A stretch of DNA of 64,000 nt from Demequina globuliformis (GTDB lineage: Bacteria; Actinomycetota; Actinomycetes; Actinomycetales; Demequinaceae), in assembly GCF_000975155.1 (NCBI RefSeq), contig NZ_BBRG01000001.1, forward strand, positions 1,264,289-1,328,288. Direction: 5' to 3'. The notes under the pieces are model-generated. The model was not told where the DNA came from, did not search any database, and worked only from the letters and a program-made list of their open reading frames with translations. The position numbers were made by a program, and so were the translations under genes. Positions 7,438-16,206 of this stretch are shown piece by piece (the first letter of the stretch is position 1; every line of letters begins with the position of its first letter).

Positions 7438-10400
7438 ATGCTCGACAGACTGGGTATCCGGGGCAAGGTGCTGGCGGTTGTCGCCGTGCCAATTCTGGTC
7501 CTCATCCTTGCCGCAGGCTTCATTGTCGCGCAGGCCGCTCAGTCGCTGGGCCAGGCCCGCGACGCCGAGCGAGTCCTTGGCGTCCTAACGTCGATCCAGG
7601 ACGTCCAAGGCGACTTCCAAAACGAACGCTGGGCCGCGACCAACTTTGTGCACGCCATTCAGGACGGCGGGAGCAAGTTGGACGACTCCTACGACTCCAC
7701 TGACGCCGCGCTGGCCGACATCCAGGAACAACTCGACGTGCTCGCCGCGGACTCCGAGATCACCGCAGAGGGGCCGTCGGTCGAGGAGATTCAGACCGAG
7801 CTCGACTCCGCAATCTCGCGCACCGCCTCGGGCGCGTACCTTGCTGACCCTCGCTCAGTGACCATTGGCGTGCCGACCGAGGAATCCGGCGGCTGGGTCG
7901 TGTTCCCCACCGAGGACGCCATTGCCGGAATGCAGAGCGGGTATGAGTCTGCTGCGGATGCCGTTGACGCGCTCGCGGACTCGCTGCCGGATGAGTACGA
8001 CCTTGACGTGCCGCTCGCCGCGCTCGCCTTCCGTATCGGAAACGAGTCTTCCTTCGCCACCAACCTTTTCACCGAGCCGCAGGAGTACCGCTCGGAGCTC
8101 GAGCAGGCGGCCAACGCCGTGAACAGCTCGGTGCAGCAACTCGGTGTCGACTCTTCGCTGCTGCAGGTTAACGCTGAGAACGAGCAGGCGATCGCGGTCC
8201 TGAACGAGGCAGAGGAAGCACTCGCCTCGCTGCCGCAGATCCGTCAGTCGACCATGGACGCCAGCGTCAACGTGTCCTTCCTGACGAACTTCTACTCCGC
8301 GGTGATTGACGCGACCGTGCGGTCCTCGAACGTCGTGGGCGTGACGATGGGCAACTCGGACATCGTGTCGAACCTGCAGGCATTCGCCGACCTTGACCTC
8401 CTCGTCGAGTCCATGCTCTTCGAGGAAGCCGTGACGCAGCGCCTGATCCGTGCGGGTGAGTACCTCCCCGGTGAAGAGGCGCAGGTTCGTACGATGACCA
8501 CGCGCACGGACATCGCATTGTCTTCCTCGCAGCAGGCGAACGCTGGTATCGACGGTGCTCCCGAGGTGCCCGGCTATGGCGCCTCTGCGGCTGACGTCGA
8601 CGGCGACGCCGACTCGTTTGTCTCCGTGCGAACCCAGGTGCTGTCCGGCCTGAACGCGGCCCTGGTGGGTGAGCGCGAGTCCAACTGGCCCGCTCAGGTT
8701 GAGGCCGAAGTCGCGGTTTACCAGGATATTCGCACCGAGATGTGGGACCGCGTCGAGAGCGCCGCGTCGTCGGCTCGCTCGTCTGCGCTTCTCCAGACCA
8801 TCCTGACCGCCGTCGCGGCCGTCGTGATTATTGGGTTCTCGCTCGTGGTGGCGCTCCTGATCGCTCGCCGCATCGTTGGTCCTATGCGCCGCCTGACCAC
8901 GACGGCTACCGCCGTGCGTACCGAGCTTCCGCGTCTCGTGGAGCGTGTCGCGGTCCCCGGTGAAGACGTGGACGTGTCCGAGGTGCAGATCCCCGTGGAG
9001 TCGCAGGATGAGGTGGGCCGTCTGGCCGATGCCTTTAACGCGATTAATGCCACGACGCTGGGCATTGCGGCTGAGCAGGCCGCTCTGCGTGGATCGATCT
9101 CTGAGATGTTCGTCAACGTCGCGCGTCGCGACCAGGTGCTGCTGAACCGCCAGCTCGCGTCGATTGATGACATGGAGCGCACTGAGGACGACCCGGACAC
9201 GCTGACCAAGCTGTTCGCGCTGGACCACCTCGCTACCCGAATGCGTCGTAACTCGGAGTCGCTGCTGGTGCTCGCAGGCATCGACACCGGCCGCCGTCTG
9301 CGCCGGCCCATGCCGCTGTCCGACGTGATCCGTACGGCATCGTCCGAGATCGAGTTGTACGAGCGGGTCGAGCTCGACCTGCACGACGACCCCGCGATGC
9401 TCGGTCACGCCGCGTTGACGACCGCCCACCTGTTCGCGGAGCTGCTCGAGAACGCGACGGTGTTCTCTGACCCGGGCTCGCCGGTCACCGTGACGACGTC
9501 GCGTACCGATGCGGGCTACATCGTGACCGTGTCCGATGATGGCATCGGCATGACCGAGTCCGAGGTCGGTGACGCAAATGCGCGTGTGGCCTCGACGGCT
9601 GCGTCCGAGATTCTGGGTGCGCAGCGACTGGGCCTGTTCGTGGTCGGTCGTATTGCCCGCCGTGTGGGTGCGACCGTGTCCATCGAATCCCGCGAGGGTG
9701 AAGGCACCGTCGCGACGGTCACGCTGCCGTCGGCACTGTTCGCCACGGATGCCCCCGACGCGTTCGCTCCGCAGACCACGTCGCCTGCTGCGTCCGCGCC
9801 GGCTGCTCCCGACCACAACCGTCCGGCTGCCGCCCCCGCAGCCTTGGCGGGAGCGGCGTACGCGCCCGCTGCCGTCGAAGAGGGCGCGATCCTCGCTGGG
9901 CGCGGTGGCGACGCACTGCCCGCTCGCGGCGGCGACGCGCTCCCGGCACGCGGTGACTCGCTGCCCGCCCGGGGTGGCTTGCCCGCTCGCGGACAGGCGC
10001 CGGCAACTGACGGCAACTCCATCGATGAGCTCATTGCTGCGGATGCCGCTGCGGCCCCTGAGGCTGAGCCGACCAACCCCGAGTCGCTGACAGACGGCTC
10101 CAGCGCGGCGGGCCTCCCTGCACGCCGTCGCCGGACGGCGCCCACCGCAGCGGACGAGGACCACGAGCGCAAGTCCGTCGTGGGCCTTCCTGCCCGCGCC
10201 ACGGACGCACAGCTGAGCGCCTTGGCTGCCGAGGCGGACTCGGGCTTCATGCCTGCCGTTCCCGCTGGGGAGATCGCGCCACAGTCGGCCGAGGAGCGCG
10301 CGTCGATGTTCCGTGGCTTCCGGTCGCGCCGCGAGACCGAACAGGAAGTGGGCGGCGCTGCGCCGCTGCCCTCGCGCCGCCGCCCCGAGCAGGAGGCCGA

Positions 10401-12405
10401 TGCTCTTGGCTCCGACGAGGCCGACGCCGCTCCAGTAGTGCCCGGTTTGGAGCCGGACGACGATGCTTCCGGCGACGACTCCTCGGGCGTGGCGACGGCT
10501 GCTGGTGCCGCCGCCGCTGGCGCGGCCGCGTTCTCTGCGGCCGCATTCTTTGGCGGGCGCGACCGCTCCGCTCAGTCGGTGCCTGGCGGTGTCGACGAGC
10601 ACGCCGGTGCCACGGCAGCCGAGCCGTGGGACGCGCAGGATGCCTTCGCGGCGCCCGCAGCCACAGACAGCGCACCCGCAGCGGCACCCGAGCCCGAGCC
10701 CGAGCCCGAACCGGAGCCGGAGCCCGAACCCATCCCCACGTACGAGCTTGAGCCCGACGCCGACGCTGGCGTCGCAGGCTTCCGCATGCCGAAGTTCGAC
10801 GCCGCGACGACGGGCCAGTTCGCCGCGATCCGTGACGACGAGCAGCCTGCGGGCAGTGACGACAATGCCGCCGACGAGGCGCCAGCAACCGAGGCGGGCG
10901 ACATGCCCGCGCCTCAGGTCAACGAGCAGCCGTCCCTCGCGCCGGAAATCCTGCACGACGATGCGCGCGCCGCGGAGACTCCGCAGCCTGCGCACGAGCC
11001 GTCCTTGCCCGGAGCCCAGGAACCCGCGTTCGATCCCGCCGCTGCGTTCGTGATCCCCTCGCTTGAGGATGACGAGCCGGCAGCCGAGGAAGCGTACGAA
11101 GACGCGGAAGAAGCGAGCCCTCAAGCCGCTCCGCCGGTCAATCCGTTCGCGCCCGTCTTTGGTGCCGCCGCCAGCGCGCCCGAGCAGCCCTCGGTCGTGG
11201 ATGACGAGCCCGAAGCGATCGCACCCGCCCCATGGTCCGTGCCCGAGCAGCCCAGCGAGCAGACGCAAGATGAGCCCGGCTACGGTCAGCCGTTCTCCTC
11301 GAGCGCCCCAGAGCCCGCCGCTCCAGAGCCATGGGTGGGAATCGACCCGTCGGCCCCTCAGACCCCGGTCGTCGCCCCGCAGCCGTGGACCCGGACCCCA
11401 TCACCTGTGTCGGCAGCATCCGCGGCTCCCGTCGCGGCTGCCTCCGCGGACTCGCCGCAGCTGGACGCACTGATCCAGAGCGCGGTCGAGGACGACCACA
11501 AGCCCGGCTTCTTCTCCCGCCTGTTTGGGCGTGGCAAGTCGGAGTCCCCGGCACCGGTCCAGGAGAGCCCCGTGTCTGCGCAGTCGGCAGCACCCGCCTC
11601 CGCGCCATCGGCTGCCACCTTCGAACCGGCACCCGAGCCCGCGCCTCAGGCGGATGCCCCCGCGCAGCCGGATTCGGCGCCTCAGCGGGCATCGTTCATG
11701 CCCGTCGCGACCCCCGCACCCGAGCCCGAGCCCGCCCCAGCGGAACCGGAGCCCTGGGCGCCGCCGGCGTACGCCGGATCGCAGGCATCGGCCGCAGAAG
11801 CCTGGGCACCACCGGTCCCCGAACCGTCCGCGGACCAGCCCCGTGCGTACGAGCCTGCACCGCAGGCATTCGCGCCTGAGCCCCAGGCCCAGCCGCAGTC
11901 CTTCCAGCCTGCCCAGTCGTTTGAGCCCGAGCCTCAAGCACCTCAGGCCGAACAGTGGCCCGAGCCCACGCCGACCGACAGCCCCACGTCGTTCACGCCC
12001 GACGACCTGGCACGTGCGACCGGGTGGGAGGCCGCCGGCCAGAGTGCGTTGCAGGCCGCCGAGCCCGAGAACGCTGCGGGCGGCTACCAGCCGATCATTC
12101 AGCCCGAGCCGCTCGAGCACGATGAGCCCGACGTCACCTCTGCGGTGTTCTCGGAACTGTCGTCGCTGGCTTCTGAACGGCCCAAGATCGAGAAGACCCG
12201 TGCGGGCCTGCAAAAGCGCCGTCCGTCCGACGCCCCCAAGGTCGAGGTGAAGCCTCTGGAGGCCGAAGCCGAGGTCAAGCCGGCAGAACGTGACGCCGAC
12301 GCAGTGCGCCAACGGTTCAGTTCCTTCTACTCTGGCACTCAGCGGGCCCGCTCGGACGTTGAGTCGATGGACAATATCCCGAGCAACCCCGGATCGCAGC
12401 AGTAG
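7438..12405 (+). CDS. Conservon histidine kinase-like sensor (CvnA type) with very long Pro/Ala/Glu tail
   Basis: A 1655-aa membrane sensor. It has a TM segment near 12-33, an extracytoplasmic region near 36-445 of the nitrate/nitrite-sensing (NIT) type, and a second TM near 451-478. A HAMP domain (DEVGRLADAFNAI near 523) and the conserved FVNVARRDQVLLNRQ helix follow. The ATPase domain has an N box ELLENATVFSD near 672 and a G box DDGIGM near 699. From about residue 768 to the end, some 890 residues are low complexity: repeats of LPARGGDA and (EP)n near 1082-1097, plus many Pro-Ala-Glu segments. Streptomyces CvnA proteins are usually about 800-1100 aa, so this tail is unusually long. It heads a four-gene operon; the proposed role is a membrane signalling complex controlling a GTPase-like protein. 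The start is ATG 7438, after GAGGGTGAGGG. Confidence 0.9.
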   Translation: MLDRLGIRGKVLAVVAVPILVLILAAGFIVAQAAQSLGQARDAERVLGVLTSIQDVQGDFQNERWAATNFVHAIQDGGSKLDDSYDSTDAALADIQEQLDVLAADSEITAEGPSVEEIQTELDSAISRTASGAYLADPRSVTIGVPTEESGGWVVFPTEDAIAGMQSGYESAADAVDALADSLPDEYDLDVPLAALAFRIGNESSFATNLFTEPQEYRSELEQAANAVNSSVQQLGVDSSLLQVNAENEQAIAVLNEAEEALASLPQIRQSTMDASVNVSFLTNFYSAVIDATVRSSNVVGVTMGNSDIVSNLQAFADLDLLVESMLFEEAVTQRLIRAGEYLPGEEAQVRTMTTRTDIALSSSQQANAGIDGAPEVPGYGASAADVDGDADSFVSVRTQVLSGLNAALVGERESNWPAQVEAEVAVYQDIRTEMWDRVESAASSARSSALLQTILTAVAAVVIIGFSLVVALLIARRIVGPMRRLTTTATAVRTELPRLVERVAVPGEDVDVSEVQIPVESQDEVGRLADAFNAINATTLGIAAEQAALRGSISEMFVNVARRDQVLLNRQLASIDDMERTEDDPDTLTKLFALDHLATRMRRNSESLLVLAGIDTGRRLRRPMPLSDVIRTASSEIELYERVELDLHDDPAMLGHAALTTAHLFAELLENATVFSDPGSPVTVTTSRTDAGYIVTVSDDGIGMTESEVGDANARVASTAASEILGAQRLGLFVVGRIARRVGATVSIESREGEGTVATVTLPSALFATDAPDAFAPQTTSPAASAPAAPDHNRPAAAPAALAGAAYAPAAVEEGAILAGRGGDALPARGGDALPARGDSLPARGGLPARGQAPATDGNSIDELIAADAAAAPEAEPTNPESLTDGSSAAGLPARRRRTAPTAADEDHERKSVVGLPARATDAQLSALAAEADSGFMPAVPAGEIAPQSAEERASMFRGFRSRRETEQEVGGAAPLPSRRRPEQEADALGSDEADAAPVVPGLEPDDDASGDDSSGVATAAGAAAAGAAAFSAAAFFGGRDRSAQSVPGGVDEHAGATAAEPWDAQDAFAAPAATDSAPAAAPEPEPEPEPEPEPEPIPTYELEPDADAGVAGFRMPKFDAATTGQFAAIRDDEQPAGSDDNAADEAPATEAGDMPAPQVNEQPSLAPEILHDDARAAETPQPAHEPSLPGAQEPAFDPAAAFVIPSLEDDEPAAEEAYEDAEEASPQAAPPVNPFAPVFGAAASAPEQPSVVDDEPEAIAPAPWSVPEQPSEQTQDEPGYGQPFSSSAPEPAAPEPWVGIDPSAPQTPVVAPQPWTRTPSPVSAASAAPVAAASADSPQLDALIQSAVEDDHKPGFFSRLFGRGKSESPAPVQESPVSAQSAAPASAPSAATFEPAPEPAPQADAPAQPDSAPQRASFMPVATPAPEPEPAPAEPEPWAPPAYAGSQASAAEAWAPPVPEPSADQPRAYEPAPQAFAPEPQAQPQSFQPAQSFEPEPQAPQAEQWPEPTPTDSPTSFTPDDLARATGWEAAGQSALQAAEPENAAGGYQPIIQPEPLEHDEPDVTSAVFSELSSLASERPKIEKTRAGLQKRRPSDAPKVEVKPLEAEAEVKPAERDADAVRQRFSSFYSGTQRARSDVESMDNIPSNPGSQQ

Positions 12406-12473
12406 CCGCTGATGATGATCTTCAACCACCTACACGCGCTCCCTACAGGGAGCAGCAACCTCAAGGAGGACCA

Positions 12474-12914
12474 GTGACCGAGCTGAGTACGGAGGCCACC
12501 AACTTCGGATGGCTCCTGGACAACTTCGTCCAGACGGTGCCCGGCACCCGCCACACGCTCGTCGTCAGTGCCGACGGCCTACTGATGGCGATGTCGAAGA
12601 ACCTGGACCGCACGGGCGGCGACACGCTCGCCGCAGTGGTCTCGGGTATGGCAAGCCTGACGCGTGGCGCCGCGCGCCAGCTCCAGGCAGGTGAGGTGCG
12701 TCAGTCCATCATCGAGATGGACGAGCTCTTCCTGTTCCTGATGAGCGTGTCCAACGGTTCGGTTCTGGCCGTGGCCGCCGACTCCACGTGCGATGTGGGT
12801 CTGGTGGGCTACGAGATGACGCTGCTCGTGTCGCGTACGGAAAACGCGCTCACGCCGCAGCTGATCACCGAGATGCGCCAGAACCTGCCGACCGACGGTG
12901 AAATTCGCGCCTAG
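12474..12914 (+). CDS. Roadblock/LC7 domain protein (CvnB type)
   Basis: A 146-aa protein made almost wholly of one roadblock/LC7 domain, recognised by LVVSADGLLMAMSKNLDR near 24-41, then GMASLTRGAARQLQ and VLAVAADSTCDVGLVGYEM. Roadblock proteins such as MglB regulate small Ras-like GTPases, and in conservons CvnB interacts with CvnD and CvnA. The start is GTG 12474, preceded closely by AAGGAGGA (12463-12470). It lies 68 bp after the sensor gene and 9 bp before the DUF742 gene, so it is clearly in the operon. Confidence 0.93.
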   Translation: MTELSTEATNFGWLLDNFVQTVPGTRHTLVVSADGLLMAMSKNLDRTGGDTLAAVVSGMASLTRGAARQLQAGEVRQSIIEMDELFLFLMSVSNGSVLAVAADSTCDVGLVGYEMTLLVSRTENALTPQLITEMRQNLPTDGEIRA

Positions 12915-12923
12915 GGGCAGACC

Positions 12924-13310
12924 ATGAGTGATCAGGCTTACGACGACGAGGCCTACACAGTCCGGCCCTATGCCGTGACCGGTGGGCGCGTGAGTGCCGC
13001 CAGCAAGGACCTTCCCATGGAGGCCCTGGTGGAAGCGCGCCCCGACGCACAGAATTCCCGGGGTCTGACCCCGGAGAAGAAAAAGATCCTTCAGCTCGCT
13101 GAGGGTCAATATCAATCCATCGCCGAGCTCTCGGCCCACACCCGGCTGCCGCTGGGAGTGGTCCGTGTCTTGGTGACGGACCTTGCTACTGAACAACACC
13201 TGGTGATTCATACCGGCGGCACCGTCAACGACAAGTCAACGCATGACGAGTCCGGCGAATTGTCGCTCAGTCTTCTGGAGAGTGTCCTTGATGGCATCGC
13301 AGCCCTCTGA
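12924..13310 (+). CDS. DUF742 protein (CvnC type)
   Basis: A 128-aa protein of the DUF742 family, the third conservon component. Near the N-terminus is VRPYAVTGGRV, the family hallmark, and the C-terminal half is a winged-helix-like region (EKKKILQLAEGQYQSIAELS, LPLGVVRVLVTDL). Its biochemical role is not established; a DNA-binding or adaptor role has been suggested for the family. ATG 12924 follows a GGGGCAG stretch. The 3' end overlaps the start of the GTPase-like gene by 20 bp, as expected for translational coupling. Confidence 0.93.
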   Translation: MSDQAYDDEAYTVRPYAVTGGRVSAASKDLPMEALVEARPDAQNSRGLTPEKKKILQLAEGQYQSIAELSAHTRLPLGVVRVLVTDLATEQHLVIHTGGTVNDKSTHDESGELSLSLLESVLDGIAAL

Positions 13311-13893
13311 CGCCGCGGTCGCGCCCAGCGCCCCGCACGTCGCTCCTACCGTCGTCAAGATCGTGATTGCTGGCGGCTTTGCCGTGGGCAAGACGACCTT
13401 TATCGGCTCCATCTCCGACATTGATCCCCTCAACACTGAGGCGGCGATGACGGAGAAGTCCCTTGGCGTCGACGACGCAGGCGGCGTGACGGACCGCAAG
13501 ACCACGACCACGGTGGCGATGGACTTCGGTCGCATCGCCCTTCCCGGCTCGCTGTGGCTGTACCTGTTCGGCACGCCTGGACAGGATCGCTTCCTGTTTA
13601 TGTGGGACGACCTGGTGCGCGGCGCTATTGGCGCCGTGGTCCTCGTGGACACGGAACGTCTTGAGCAGTGCTTCCCCGCCGTGGACTACTTCGAGGGACG
13701 CGGCGTGCCGTTCATTGTCTGCGTGAACTGCTTCGATGGCGTGGCGCGTCACAAGCTCGAGGATGTGCGCGAGGCGCTCGGCATTCCCGACGAGGTGCCC
13801 ATGATGTACACGGACGCCCGCGAGAAGTCCGCCACCAAGCAAGCCCTGATCGCGGTCGTTCAGCTCGCGATGCGCCAGCTCCAGGGGAGCTGA
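13291..13893 (+). CDS. Conservon GTP/ATP-binding protein (CvnD type)
   Basis: A 200-aa Ras-like P-loop protein. The Walker A/G1 loop GGFAVGKTTF is at about 28-37, the G3-like FGTPGQDRF near 92, and a degenerate G4 VCVNCFDG near 146 where NKxD would be expected. That degenerate G4 is typical of CvnD proteins and leaves the nucleotide preference open. It probably cycles between nucleotide states under the control of the roadblock and sensor proteins at the membrane. The start ATG 13291 overlaps the DUF742 gene, with AGTCTTCTGGAGAG upstream; an upstream ATG at 13243 would overlap by 68 bp and add non-family residues. Confidence 0.92.
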   Translation: MASQPSDAAVAPSAPHVAPTVVKIVIAGGFAVGKTTFIGSISDIDPLNTEAAMTEKSLGVDDAGGVTDRKTTTTVAMDFGRIALPGSLWLYLFGTPGQDRFLFMWDDLVRGAIGAVVLVDTERLEQCFPAVDYFEGRGVPFIVCVNCFDGVARHKLEDVREALGIPDEVPMMYTDAREKSATKQALIAVVQLAMRQLQGS

Positions 13894-13901
13894 CCATAGA
13901 C

Positions 13902-13937
13902 GGCCGATGCGTGCGCAACGGCGCGTACGCATCGGCT
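13902..13937 (+). terminator. Putative hairpin terminator after the conservon
   Basis: GCCGATGCGT...GCGC pairs with GCGC...ACGCATCGGC, a long GC-rich stem with a 2-nt bulge, 10 bp after the last conservon stop. No U-tract follows, as is common in actinobacteria. The stem arm again contains the GGCCGATGC word. Confidence 0.5.
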
Positions 13938-13963
13938 GGCCCGCGCGGGCTATCCTGTCTCGC

Positions 13964-14395
13964 GTGATCTACCTCGACGGCTCCGCACTGTGCAGGTTTC
14001 TGCCTGGCGTGCGGTACTTCGACGAGTTCAGTGCGTGGGTCCTGCCACGGCTCGATCAGGTGGCGACCACCCAGTTGGGCCTCACTGAGGTGCGGCAGAC
14101 GGCGGAACTGTATCCCCGTGAAGAGAAGTCGCGCGCGTTTGGTGTGGTCGAGCAGATTCGTACCAAGGTGCCGGTGATCCGGTTTTCCGACCAAAACGTC
14201 GGCATCTCGACGCATGCGTCTGCGGTGTTGCGTCCGTTCGCGGCGTTGCACCTGGGCGCGGCGGTCGCTCACCCCCATATCGACACCGTGTGCACCTATG
14301 ATGCGGACCTCGCCAAGGTGGCGGAGATCTACGAACTCCGCGTCGTTTCGCCAGGGATGCCAGAAGGCTGGCACAATGGCACGGCCAGGGCGTGA
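13964..14395 (+). CDS. PIN-domain protein (VapC-like)
   Basis: A 143-aa protein with the PIN fold. The first acidic residue is in VIYLDGSAL (D5), a conserved acidic residue is in GLTEVRQTAEL near 39-42, and the C-terminal acidic pair is in VCTYDADLAKVAE near 113-120. PIN domains are Mg-dependent RNases, often toxins. No VapB-like antitoxin gene is seen next to it, so a toxin role is unproven. I chose GTG 13964 because it gives the family-typical N-terminus; the ATG at 13907 lies inside the hairpin that follows the conservon. A TATCCT sequence at 13951-13956 is a possible -10 box very close to the start, which would mean a nearly leaderless mRNA. It is followed 9 bp later by tRNA-Ser. Confidence 0.8.
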   Translation: MIYLDGSALCRFLPGVRYFDEFSAWVLPRLDQVATTQLGLTEVRQTAELYPREEKSRAFGVVEQIRTKVPVIRFSDQNVGISTHASAVLRPFAALHLGAAVAHPHIDTVCTYDADLAKVAEIYELRVVSPGMPEGWHNGTARA

Positions 14396-14404
14396 GTCCT
14401 GACG

Positions 14405-14493
14405 GGAGAGTTGACCGAGTGGCCGAAGGTGACGGTCTTGAAAACCGTTGAGGCGTTTTAGCGTCTCCGTGGGTTCGAATCCCACACTCTCCG
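14405..14493 (+). tRNA. tRNA-Ser(TGA)
   Basis: The acceptor stem GGAGAGT pairs with ACTCTCC, with discriminator G. The anticodon loop is CTTGAAA with anticodon TGA. There is a long variable arm (class II) and a T-arm GTGGGTTCGAATCCCAC. CCA is not encoded. A GC-rich hairpin follows at 14514-14537 (GGGCCGC/GCGGCCC), a likely terminator. Confidence 0.97.
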
Positions 14494-14513
14494 CTCATGC
14501 CCCTCCGGGGGCC

Positions 14514-14537
14514 GGGCCGCTTTGCTCAGCGCGGCCC
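14514..14537 (+). terminator. Hairpin after tRNA-Ser(TGA)
   Basis: GGGCCGC (14514-14520) pairs with GCGGCCC (14531-14537) around a 10-nt loop, between the two serine tRNA genes. No T-run follows. Confidence 0.5.
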
Positions 14538-14568
14538 GCGACCGGTACCCTGTGGGGGCACCACTCAT

Positions 14569-14655
14569 GGAGACGTGACTGAGCGGCCGAAAGTGCATCC
14601 CTGCTAAGGATGTGATGGGGTAACCCATCCGTGGGTTCGAATCCCACCGTCTCCG
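14569..14655 (+). tRNA. tRNA-Ser(GCT)
   Basis: The acceptor stem GGAGACG pairs with CGTCTCC, with discriminator G. The anticodon loop is CTGCTAA with anticodon GCT. It has a long variable arm and an intact T-arm. CCA is not encoded. Confidence 0.97.
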
Positions 14656-14704
14656 CTGCCGCGAGAGGGGCTGGCCGGTGTTCTTCGGGACATCGAAAAG
14701 CCTG

Positions 14705-14710
14705 TATACT
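14705..14710 (+). promoter_or_regulatory. Likely -10 box for tRNA-Arg
   Basis: TATACT lies 25 bp before the tRNA-Arg 5' end, a close match to the actinobacterial -10 consensus. No clear -35 hexamer is visible at the expected distance. Confidence 0.5.
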
Positions 14711-14734
14711 CGTGTCTCGGCCCTGATGGGCCAC

Positions 14735-14807
14735 GCGCCCGTAGCTCAACGGATAGAGCATCTGACTACGGATCAGAAGGTTGGGGGTTCGAATCCCTCC
14801 GGGCGCG
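14735..14807 (+). tRNA. tRNA-Arg(ACG)
   Basis: The acceptor stem GCGCCCG pairs with CGGGCGC, with discriminator G. The D-arm is TAGCTCAACGGATAGAGCA. The anticodon stem TCTGA/TCAGA has loop CTACGGA, anticodon ACG. The T-loop TTCGAAT is intact. CCA is not encoded. Confidence 0.97.
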
Positions 14808-14820
14808 CTTTTGATGGTTA

Positions 14821-14846
14821 AGGCCCTCACCTCGCGGTGGGGGCCT
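14821..14846 (+). terminator. Rho-independent-like terminator after tRNA-Arg
   Basis: AGGCCCTCAC pairs with GTGGGGGCCT around CTCGCG, starting 13 bp after the tRNA. It is followed by TCGCCGTTT, a weak T tail. Confidence 0.65.
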
Positions 14847-14982
14847 TCGCCGTTTCCGGGGAAGCATGGTGGCCTCGCTTGCGTTACTCCTGAAGCCGAC
14901 CTGCCGGTAGCGGCGGCTCGGTATGGAGCACGCGACCGGGAGGAAGCATGATGCAACGCAACGAAGCGCTGGGGGCTGACCA

Positions 14983-16206
14983 ATGCGCGCATTGACGTGG
15001 CAAGGACGTGAGAACCTGCGAGTCGAGACCGTCCCTGATCCCACCATCGTCGACCCAACCGATGCCATCATTCGGGTGACCTCGACCGCCATATGTGGCT
15101 CGGACTTGCACCTGTATTCGATGCTGGGTGCCTACCTGTCGCCAGGCGACATCCTGGGCCACGAGGCCATGGGCGTGGTGGAAGAGGTGGGCTCGCAAGC
15201 CTCACGGCTGTCCCCGGGCGACCGCGTGGTGGTGCCGTTCGGGATCGCGTGCGGGAGTTGCTTCATGTGCCGGCGCGGCCTGCAGTCTCAGTGCGAGACC
15301 ACCCAGGTCACGGAAGAAGGCAAGGGCGCGGCGTTGTTTGGCTACACGCGCATGTACGGTTCCGTTCCGGGCGGCCAGGCCGAGTACGTGCGTGTTCCGC
15401 AGGCACACGTGGGCCCGGTGGTGGTCCCCGATGATGGCGAACCGGACGAGCGTTACCTGTATTTGTCTGACGTACTCCCGACCGCATGGCAGGCGGTCGA
15501 GTACGCGAACGTGCCGCATGGTGGCACGGTCGCTGTGGTGGGACTGGGACCCATTGGGCAGATGGCGGCGCGCGTGGCGCGGCTGCGAGGGGCGAGCACG
15601 GTCATTGGACTCGACTCGGTTCCCGAACGCCTCGCGATGGCGCGCCGGCACGGCATTGACGTTATTGACCTGAACGACGTCGACGATGTGGTGGCGGCCG
15701 TGCGGGAACGCACGGGCGGCAGGGGCGTCGATGGCTCGATCGACGCTGTCGGCATGGAAGCGCACGGCTCACCGGTCGCGCACATGGGTCACAGCGTGGT
15801 GAGTCGCCTGCCCGATGCACTGGCGGAGCCACTCATGGAGCACGCCGCCGTCGACCGGCTCGATGCCCTGCACACCGCGATTGCGCTGGCTCGTCGCGGT
15901 GGCACGGTGTCGGTGGTGGGCGTGTACGGCGGCGCGATTGATCCGATGCCGATGATGGAGATCTTTGACCGGCAACTGACGCTGAGGTTCGGGCAGGCGA
16001 ATGTGCTGCGATGGATCCCGGACATTTTGCCGCATGTCTCCGACCCTGCTGACCCCCTGGGGGTGCTCGACCTGCGCACTCACAGGGTTGCGCTCGAGGA
16101 CGCCGTTGGCGCATACGACATGTTCCAAAAGAAGCATGACGGGTGCATCAAGGTCGTGCTCGACCCGAACGCGAGCGCCACCGCCGCGGCGAGCGTCGAC
16201 TCATGA
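14983..16206 (+). CDS. Zinc-dependent alcohol dehydrogenase family protein
   Basis: A 407-aa medium-chain dehydrogenase. Catalytic zinc ligands are C38 (ICGSD) and H60-E61 (GHEAMG). Structural zinc cysteines C90, C93, C96 and C104 are all present (CGSCFMCRRGLQSQC). The Rossmann loop VGLGPIGQMAARV is near 186. An extended region between the nucleotide domain and the C-terminus matches the glutathione-independent formaldehyde dehydrogenase-like/FdhA-type branch. It oxidises an alcohol or aldehyde with NAD(P) in the cytoplasm; the substrate is unknown. The next gene overlaps its stop codon (ATGA at 16203-16206), so the two are translationally coupled. Confidence 0.88.
   Translation: MRALTWQGRENLRVETVPDPTIVDPTDAIIRVTSTAICGSDLHLYSMLGAYLSPGDILGHEAMGVVEEVGSQASRLSPGDRVVVPFGIACGSCFMCRRGLQSQCETTQVTEEGKGAALFGYTRMYGSVPGGQAEYVRVPQAHVGPVVVPDDGEPDERYLYLSDVLPTAWQAVEYANVPHGGTVAVVGLGPIGQMAARVARLRGASTVIGLDSVPERLAMARRHGIDVIDLNDVDDVVAAVRERTGGRGVDGSIDAVGMEAHGSPVAHMGHSVVSRLPDALAEPLMEHAAVDRLDALHTAIALARRGGTVSVVGVYGGAIDPMPMMEIFDRQLTLRFGQANVLRWIPDILPHVSDPADPLGVLDLRTHRVALEDAVGAYDMFQKKHDGCIKVVLDPNASATAAASVDS

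Noticed and set aside
7855-11268. Very long open frame (about 1137 codons) on the minus strand opposite the conservon sensor
   Set aside because: Its translation is Arg/Gly/Val-rich with no domain, and it lies wholly antisense to a gene with clear kinase domains. It is an effect of high GC and codon bias.
14405-14807. tRNA cluster as an integration site for a genomic island
   Set aside because: No integrase, no repeat of a tRNA 3' end downstream, and the following genes look like ordinary metabolic genes.
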